The position numbers and the translations under genes were made by a program. From positions 68,755,259 through 68,819,258 of the forward strand of contig CM077162.1 of the NCBI GenBank assembly GCA_039583875.1: a stretch of DNA of 64,000 bases, in the 5' to 3' direction. This document shows, piece by piece, positions 61,926 through 64,000 of the stretch. How positions within the stretch are numbered: the stretch's first letter is position 1; each line of letters starts with the position of its first letter. This DNA is from Platanthera guangdongensis. Lineage: Eukaryota > Streptophyta > Magnoliopsida > Asparagales > Orchidaceae. Under the pieces are notes generated by a model. The model made no database searches and was not told where the DNA came from. It saw only the letters and a program-made list of their open reading frames with translations.

Positions 61926-62425
61926 NNNNNNNNNNNNNNNNNNNNNNNNNNNNNNNNNNNNNNNNNNNNNNNNNNNNNNNNNNNNNNNNNNNNNNNNNNN
62001 NNNNNNNNNNNNNNNNNNNNNNNNNNNNNNNNNNNNNNNNNNNNNNNNNNNNNNNNNNNNNNNNNNNNNNNNNNNNNNNNNNNNNNNNNNNNNNNNNNNN
62101 NNNNNNNNNNNNNNNNNNNNNNNNNNNNNNNNNNNNNNNNNNNNNNNNNNNNNNNNNNNNNNNNNNNNNNNNNNNNNNNNNNNNNNNNNNNNNNNNNNNN
62201 NNNNNNNNNNNNNNNNNNNNNNNNNNNNNNNNNNNNNNNNNNNNNNNNNNNNNNNNNNNNNNNNNNNNNNNNNNNNNNNNNNNNNNNNNNNNNNNNNNNN
62301 NNNNNNNNNNNNNNNNNNNNNNNNNNNNNNNNNNNNNNNNNNNNNNNNNNNNNNNNNNNNNNNNNNNNNNNNNNNNNNNNNNNNNNNNNNNNNNNNNNNN
62401 NNNNNNNNNNNNNNNNNNNNNNNNN
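61926..62425. other. Assembly gap, 500 N
   Basis: Exactly 500 undetermined bases, a conventional scaffold gap size, so the true distance is unknown. Confidence 0.99.
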
Positions 62426-64000
62426 AGCCTGGCGCAAGCACAAGCGTTCCCGCGCCTGCGCGCTCGACGATCTTGGCCCGACTGTTCTCCGTTCGACGAC
62501 TCGGTTGCGCTCGCCGATCTTGGATCGACGATTGGCGCGACGTTCCCGCCTATTGGGCGAGATCTTCCTTATGTTAAAGGCGGGAACTCCTTCGGCTTAG
62601 CCAATTGTGACCATATGTAAATCCTGGTCTGACTCAGGAAATATGAGGTTGTACACATATATTATATATGCCTAGGTTTAAAAAGGAGGCCGGCCCGATG
62701 TTTGGCACTGTGCCTCTTCCCCGTCCAATGCCGTGCCTTTCTCTTCTCGATCCAGAGCCGCAGGAAGCCCAAAAATGACGGAAGCTCCCGCGCGATCACG
62801 ACGCCTCCTCCAGAACTCCAACTGGCGGTCACGATCCCCGCAACTACCGGCCACGACCACGACGCCTAAGCTCCAACTGCTGGCCACGCCTCTTTAGTCC
62901 GTTTCCGCCATGGCCGCATCTCCCGTGGCAGGTTTTCTAATTTTTTTCTTTCTGTTAGTAACCCTATAAAAGGGGATCTGTTTGTATTTTGTGATAGAAG
63001 TTGAAATTGAAAATTGCTGTAATTGTGTTTCCGATTGAATTTGTTGTGTGCTCCCTGTTAGAAGTTAGACGTGATTAAAGAGGTGTGAGAGTTGGAGTTA
63101 GGGTTGATGAAAGTTGTGAGTGATTGCTACTATAGAGAGTTCATTGTTCCTGGAGTTTGTTCTCTTCCTGTTACCGATTGGGAAGATGAACAATAACATT
63201 ATAGTTACTGCGCCCTTATTCAATTGCTGATCCCGTTTTACAATGAATAAACAGTAAACTCAATTTCACCGTGCATAGTCAGTTAAGTGTGGAATTTGTT
63301 TCCGCGAATAGTTAGAAAATTGAATCATTTGTTGTGGTATAGGAGATAAGAAAGTTGTGCTTAGAGATTTCGTGGAACCTCTGTGTGAATAGTGAGTGAA
63401 TTTGAGTTCTTGTATTAAAGATTTCGCGGAGCCACCTGTGTGAGGGCGTGTGAATTTAGATTGTTTGGTTTGTGACTTCTGTAGAGTGAGTTATTTCGTG
63501 GAATCACTTTCGTGTGAAAGTGAGCAAAGTTTATCTCAGAGCGGGAAATCGAAGATGACGAAGAGTTTCTTGTGTGATCGCCAACGACTTCGAATACGGA
63601 AAGACGACTATTTCCGTGGGTAATTGTTTCTATTTCTTCCTTTGTATGTGCCCATATATTTTCTCGTAGGATAATAGACTAATTGTTGGGTTTTCCCCCG
63701 ATTTTTGTTAGCAAACGCCACGTCGAAAACTCCAAGCGGAAACATATTTGAAGTTCACAATTTTCGTTTTTCTATGACAAGGGGAACAAAACGAAATTTG
63801 CGAACTGCTTTCCCCGGATTTTAAATTGAACCATTTTATTAAGCAAAATCATTTTAAAACAAAATAACGATTTTGTGCTTTATAAAAAATTTAGTTGCTT
63901 CAATTCTAAAAGTTCGTGCAAATTTCGCTCAATTTTCGTTGCGCAAATTTCATCTGACATTGCATGCATTAGAGTTTACTAGAAAAAGCTGACAGACCCG
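62426..64000 (+). other. Unassigned sequence with a strong TATA box, possibly LTR or promoter
   Basis: A GC-rich start (62426-62560) is followed by AT-balanced sequence. No long frame or domain is seen. TATAAAAGG at 62965-62973 is a strong plant TATA box on the plus strand, and the next kilobase resembles an untranslated leader or LTR R-U5 region. It could belong to another large LTR whose partner lies outside the window. Confidence 0.35.
62965..62973 (+). promoter_or_regulatory. TATA box
   Basis: TATAAAAGG lies within CCCTATAAAAGGGG. No gene is recognised downstream within the window. Confidence 0.5.

Noticed and set aside
61808..62577. ORFs spanning the N region
   Set aside because: They are artefacts of undetermined bases in the assembly gap.

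Overview
The window is plant nuclear DNA, almost certainly from a flowering plant. It is dominated by Ty1/copia and Ty3/gypsy LTR retrotransposons, with plant-type tRNA-iMet primer sites, an L1-type LINE with an RNase H domain, RTE LINE fragments and small hAT-like DNA transposons. The only recognisable host gene consists of two exons of a mitochondrial-type glyoxalase II (hydroxyacylglutathione hydrolase). There are no operons, phage genes, CRISPR arrays or bacterial-type features. Element names used here (Copia-1, Gypsy-6 and so on) are local labels.

Layout. 1-8041: an L1 LINE remnant is interrupted by a hAT-like element (903-6911), which holds Copia-1 (1214-6563, minus strand), which in turn holds a second hAT-like element (4937-5929). 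This is a four-level nest, and three of its insertions have exact target-site duplications. A small inverted-repeat element follows at 7563-8041. 8042-10038 is mostly unassigned but carries two minute RTE LINE insertions. 10039-26170: two glyoxalase II exons (10039-10218 and 25967-26170) are separated by an intron of about 15.7 kb. The intron is filled by Copia-2 (truncated), Copia-3 (truncated and fused to Copia-2), a decayed gypsy fragment and complete Copia-4. 26171-37899: decayed Copia-5 is split by a chromovirus (26752-33377, plus strand).

37900-40532 is a 2.6-kb solo LTR. 40600-49840 is decayed Gypsy-7, split by young, almost intact Gypsy-6 (42749-48490, minus strand). 50125-52245 holds an inverted pair of RTE LINE fragments, a Copia-7 gag end and a foldback element. 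52746-61925 is Copia-8, split by Gypsy-9 (53758-61051), whose 5' LTR carries a DNA transposon (54082-55029) and whose protease region carries a second solo LTR (57531-58858). A 500-base assembly gap (61926-62425) precedes a final stretch with a clear TATA box but no recognised gene.

The coding regions here do not form a cooperating pathway. The retrotransposon ORFs encode Gag, protease, integrase, reverse transcriptase and RNase H for their own mobility, and nearly all are disabled by stops, frameshifts or deletions. Nesting order gives relative ages: the LINE, Copia-5, Gypsy-7 and Copia-8 are old, while Gypsy-6 is the youngest large element. The main points of interest are the stretched glyoxalase gene, the clean target-site duplications that resolve the nesting, a chimeric RT-Gag reading frame, polyproteins that end inside their own LTRs, and a mutated catalytic residue in the near-intact Gypsy-6 integrase.
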